Shown: piece after piece, positions 62,344 to 64,000 of the stretch
How positions within the stretch are numbered: position 1 is the first letter of the stretch
Layout: every line of letters starts with the position of its first letter
Source: Hypholoma sublateritium FD-334 SS-4
Taxonomy: Eukaryota; Basidiomycota; Agaricomycetes; Agaricales; Strophariaceae
Length of the DNA stretch: 64,000 nucleotides
Assembly: GCA_000827495.1 (NCBI GenBank)
Contig: KN817529.1
Span: forward strand, 434,001-498,000
Reading direction: 5' to 3'
Translations under genes and position numbers: made by a program
The notes under the pieces: model-generated
Seen by the model: the letters and a program-made list of their open reading frames with translations, nothing else
What the model was told of the DNA's origin: nothing
Databases searched by the model: none

Positions 62344-62774
62344 ATGTCATTCGGAAGACCGCCCTCAATAAATGTAGGATTTAAGGTTTCTGCACCTGAC
62401 CGCGGTTCCTTTCCACTGGATCATTACGGTTCGTCCAGCCAGATGGCGAGGTGTTCTCAATCACTGACGAAGTTGAGCATATCAGGAGAGTGCAAAAGTA
62501 AAATGCAGCTGTATATGTCGTGCCTCAAGCAGAATGGCAGTGAATCCAGCCCGTGCAGGATTCTGAGTAAGGATTATCTAGACTGCCGCATGAACAAGTA
62601 AGCTCTCGTCTCGAAATCTACCCTGGGATGTGCTCAAGCATGGTCAACAGAGGATTAATGGAAAAGGATGAGTGGAAGAATCTTGGACTAGCTCATCTCG
62701 ACAAGTCACCCGATTCCACTCAACAAACAATGTCCAGTGGAACTACAAGCGGCAGTCCACCAGCTCAGAAATAA
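62344..62774 (+). CDS. COX19: Cytochrome c oxidase assembly protein COX19
   Basis: Three exons (62344-62428, 62486-62597, 62651-62774) give 106 residues. The twin CX9C motif is intact: C-KSKMQLYMS-C and C-RILSKDYLD-C, within GECKSKMQLYMSCLKQN and RILSKDYLDCRMNKGLMEKD, the Cox19 pattern. PDRGSFPLDHYG precedes it and EWKNLGLAHL follows. Cox19 is a small intermembrane-space protein that helps load copper into cytochrome oxidase (through Cox11). The first intron is 57 nt, in frame and stop-free. If retained it would put 19 residues between FPLDHYG and the first cysteine. Confidence 0.94.
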
Positions 62775-63785
62775 CGCTGTTCTCGTCTGCCATATGGATT
62801 TTCTTGTGGACATCGCATCTGGCGGCGCAGGATGATCATCCTGAAGATTCTTTCCACGGTGGGCGACATTGTCGCGGCTCTTCTGGGGTCATTGAAACGG
62901 TTTAAGTAAATCCAGCAGTTATTTTCTAATGCGATCTCAGGCTTCTCAGCTAGCTGCAACACGGGGCTCTACTCGCTTCTCGGCAAAAATACCAGAAAAC
63001 TCGGTTGGAAAGATGCCCAGCATATTCTACGTGTAAGGCGGGAATTTTGGGGGGAGACTCTGGAACATTTTATGTCATTTGCATTTTCATATTTTACTTC
63101 AATATTAGGATGCATATGATATTGTTTGGTGTTGATGAGTCTGACGTCCTACAACAGCCTACCACATTTTAATCTTATCTTTGTTATCTACACCATAGCA
63201 CGTTCGTCGCTTTCGTCAGCTCTGCGTTTGCTCAGAAGCTCGGCGTCAAGCATTCTGGGCAGTTTAAATAGGATTGGTATACCGGGATCATACCGAAACC
63301 CCAGGTGTAACGGGTCAACGCGTCCGGATTCTGCCGTCGTTGTGCGAAAATAGGTGAGAATTTCCATATTGAGCAAATTTCGAGGCTCATGCATAAATAT
63401 CTTCCCGATGAGGGTTTTCTTTATCCACACAAAATTTTCTTGAGATTGCTACTCCGTCCCAAAACGTATCGATAGAACGTGTCTGCGTTCAATGGACCAA
63501 GATATGTTAAGACGTGACCTCGAAATGCCGCCAATCGGAAATTCAACCTTGAACGTTCGTGACTACGGGCATGGTCAAAGGATCGAGAGTGTGGCGCACG
63601 GTGGAATACGGTGGGCTGGAACTCTGTCGTTGTCAGCATGCATCGCTCTACGGTCCTTCGAGATGATGGCCAAATGGTTTAAAGCTAAAACAAGTTCCGG
63701 CGGATTCCCGAGTACTTAGTTCCTGGTTGCAAATCAGCTCCCTTCCCTTCCCCAGACTTACTTTCCAATATCCCATCCACCCTAC
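62775..63785. other. Intergenic, 1 kb
   Basis: No supported gene. A 25-codon frame at 62832-62909 would encode an amphipathic peptide (MIILKILSTVGDIVAALLGS and a basic end) but nothing shows it is expressed. Minus-strand frames at 63430-63188 and 63639-63421 have no family match. The right end holds the promoter of the GDPD gene. Confidence 0.5.
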
Positions 63786-64000
63786 ATGAAGGCGGGAGAT
63801 ATTTTCAGATATGCTGCTGGACTTCTTTTGGTCTACCCAGTGCTAGGGGGTGCTTTCCAGGCTCGATTTTCGTTGAAGACCTTTTTTGACCTGCAGGTGA
63901 ACATTTTGCCGCTGTCCATACAATACACGTCTTACTGAACAAATTTTAGGGACACCGCGGTAGTCGAGGAGAAAACAGTGAGAGCCTCCTGCCAGCATTT
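63786..64000 (+). CDS. Glycerophosphodiester phosphodiesterase, 5' end (runs off window)
   Basis: Two exons are visible, 63786-63896 and 63950-63977, and a third lies beyond the edge. Residues 1-24 (MKAGDIFRYAAGLLLVYPVL...) form a signal peptide. The mature start FFDLQ joins across the intron to GHRGSRGEN, the GDPD signature in which the His and Arg contact phosphate and the Glu binds metal. The family cleaves glycerophosphodiesters to glycerol 3-phosphate and an alcohol. The signal peptide suggests an exported or vacuolar enzyme. Confidence 0.8.

Noticed and set aside
63188..63639. Two minus-strand frames that could be exons of one gene
   Set aside because: No splice join gives a recognisable protein and no start context supports it.

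Overview
The window reads as nuclear DNA of a filamentous basidiomycete, most likely an Agaricomycete. Genes are dense and intron-rich. Introns are mostly 48-70 nt with GT-AG ends, there are very short exons, and the protein families are typically fungal (Ugo1-like, OPT transporter, DUF4246, CYS-3-type bZIP). I rebuilt the gene models by hand by joining exons so that reading frame and family motifs stay intact. I cannot name the species.

Layout. 0-1 kb: 5' part of an UGO1-like mitochondrial carrier gene on the minus strand, cut by the window edge. 3.4-9.1 kb: an 18-exon tricalbin gene (SMP domain plus five C2 domains). 9.3-10.3 kb: MTQ2 methyltransferase (minus). 10.9-12.3 kb: TauD/TfdA dioxygenase (minus). 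15.2-18.0 kb: OPT oligopeptide transporter. 18.5-20.1 kb: PRP19 (minus), sharing a 92-bp divergent promoter with SGT2 (20.2-21.5 kb). 22.1-24.5 kb: a protein joining three Myb repeats to C2H2 zinc fingers (minus). 24.7-26.8 kb: PRP17/CDC40. 28.4-28.9 kb: a small secreted precursor made of ten nine-residue repeats that end in dibasic sites. 30.6-33.4 kb: MCM3. 37.0-39.3 kb: pyruvate kinase, 13 exons. 41.2-43.7 kb: a Golgi-type DXD glycosyltransferase. 45.4-52.7 kb: an accessory block with three dead DUF4246 copies, one split by a 550-bp terminal-inverted-repeat element, around two live genes (a small secreted/anchored protein and ribulose-phosphate 3-epimerase). 53.7-54.8 kb: a two-C2-domain relative of the tricalbin. 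54.9-56.4 kb: uracil-DNA glycosylase (minus). 56.7-60.2 kb: kinesin-6 (minus). 60.8-62.0 kb: CYS-3-like bZIP. 62.3-62.8 kb: COX19. 63.8 kb to the end: start of a glycerophosphodiester phosphodiesterase gene.

Most genes are single-copy housekeeping functions with no operon-like logic: splicing (PRP19, PRP17), replication and repair (MCM3, UNG), glycolysis and pentose phosphate (PYK, RPE), mitochondria (UGO1, COX19) and ER-plasma membrane contact (tricalbin). The accessory signals are the Kex2-type repeat precursor, the reduced tricalbin paralogue and the DUF4246/transposon block. The repeat precursor is my best candidate for an undescribed system. No cyclising enzyme of the UstY/DUF3328 type is visible beside it.
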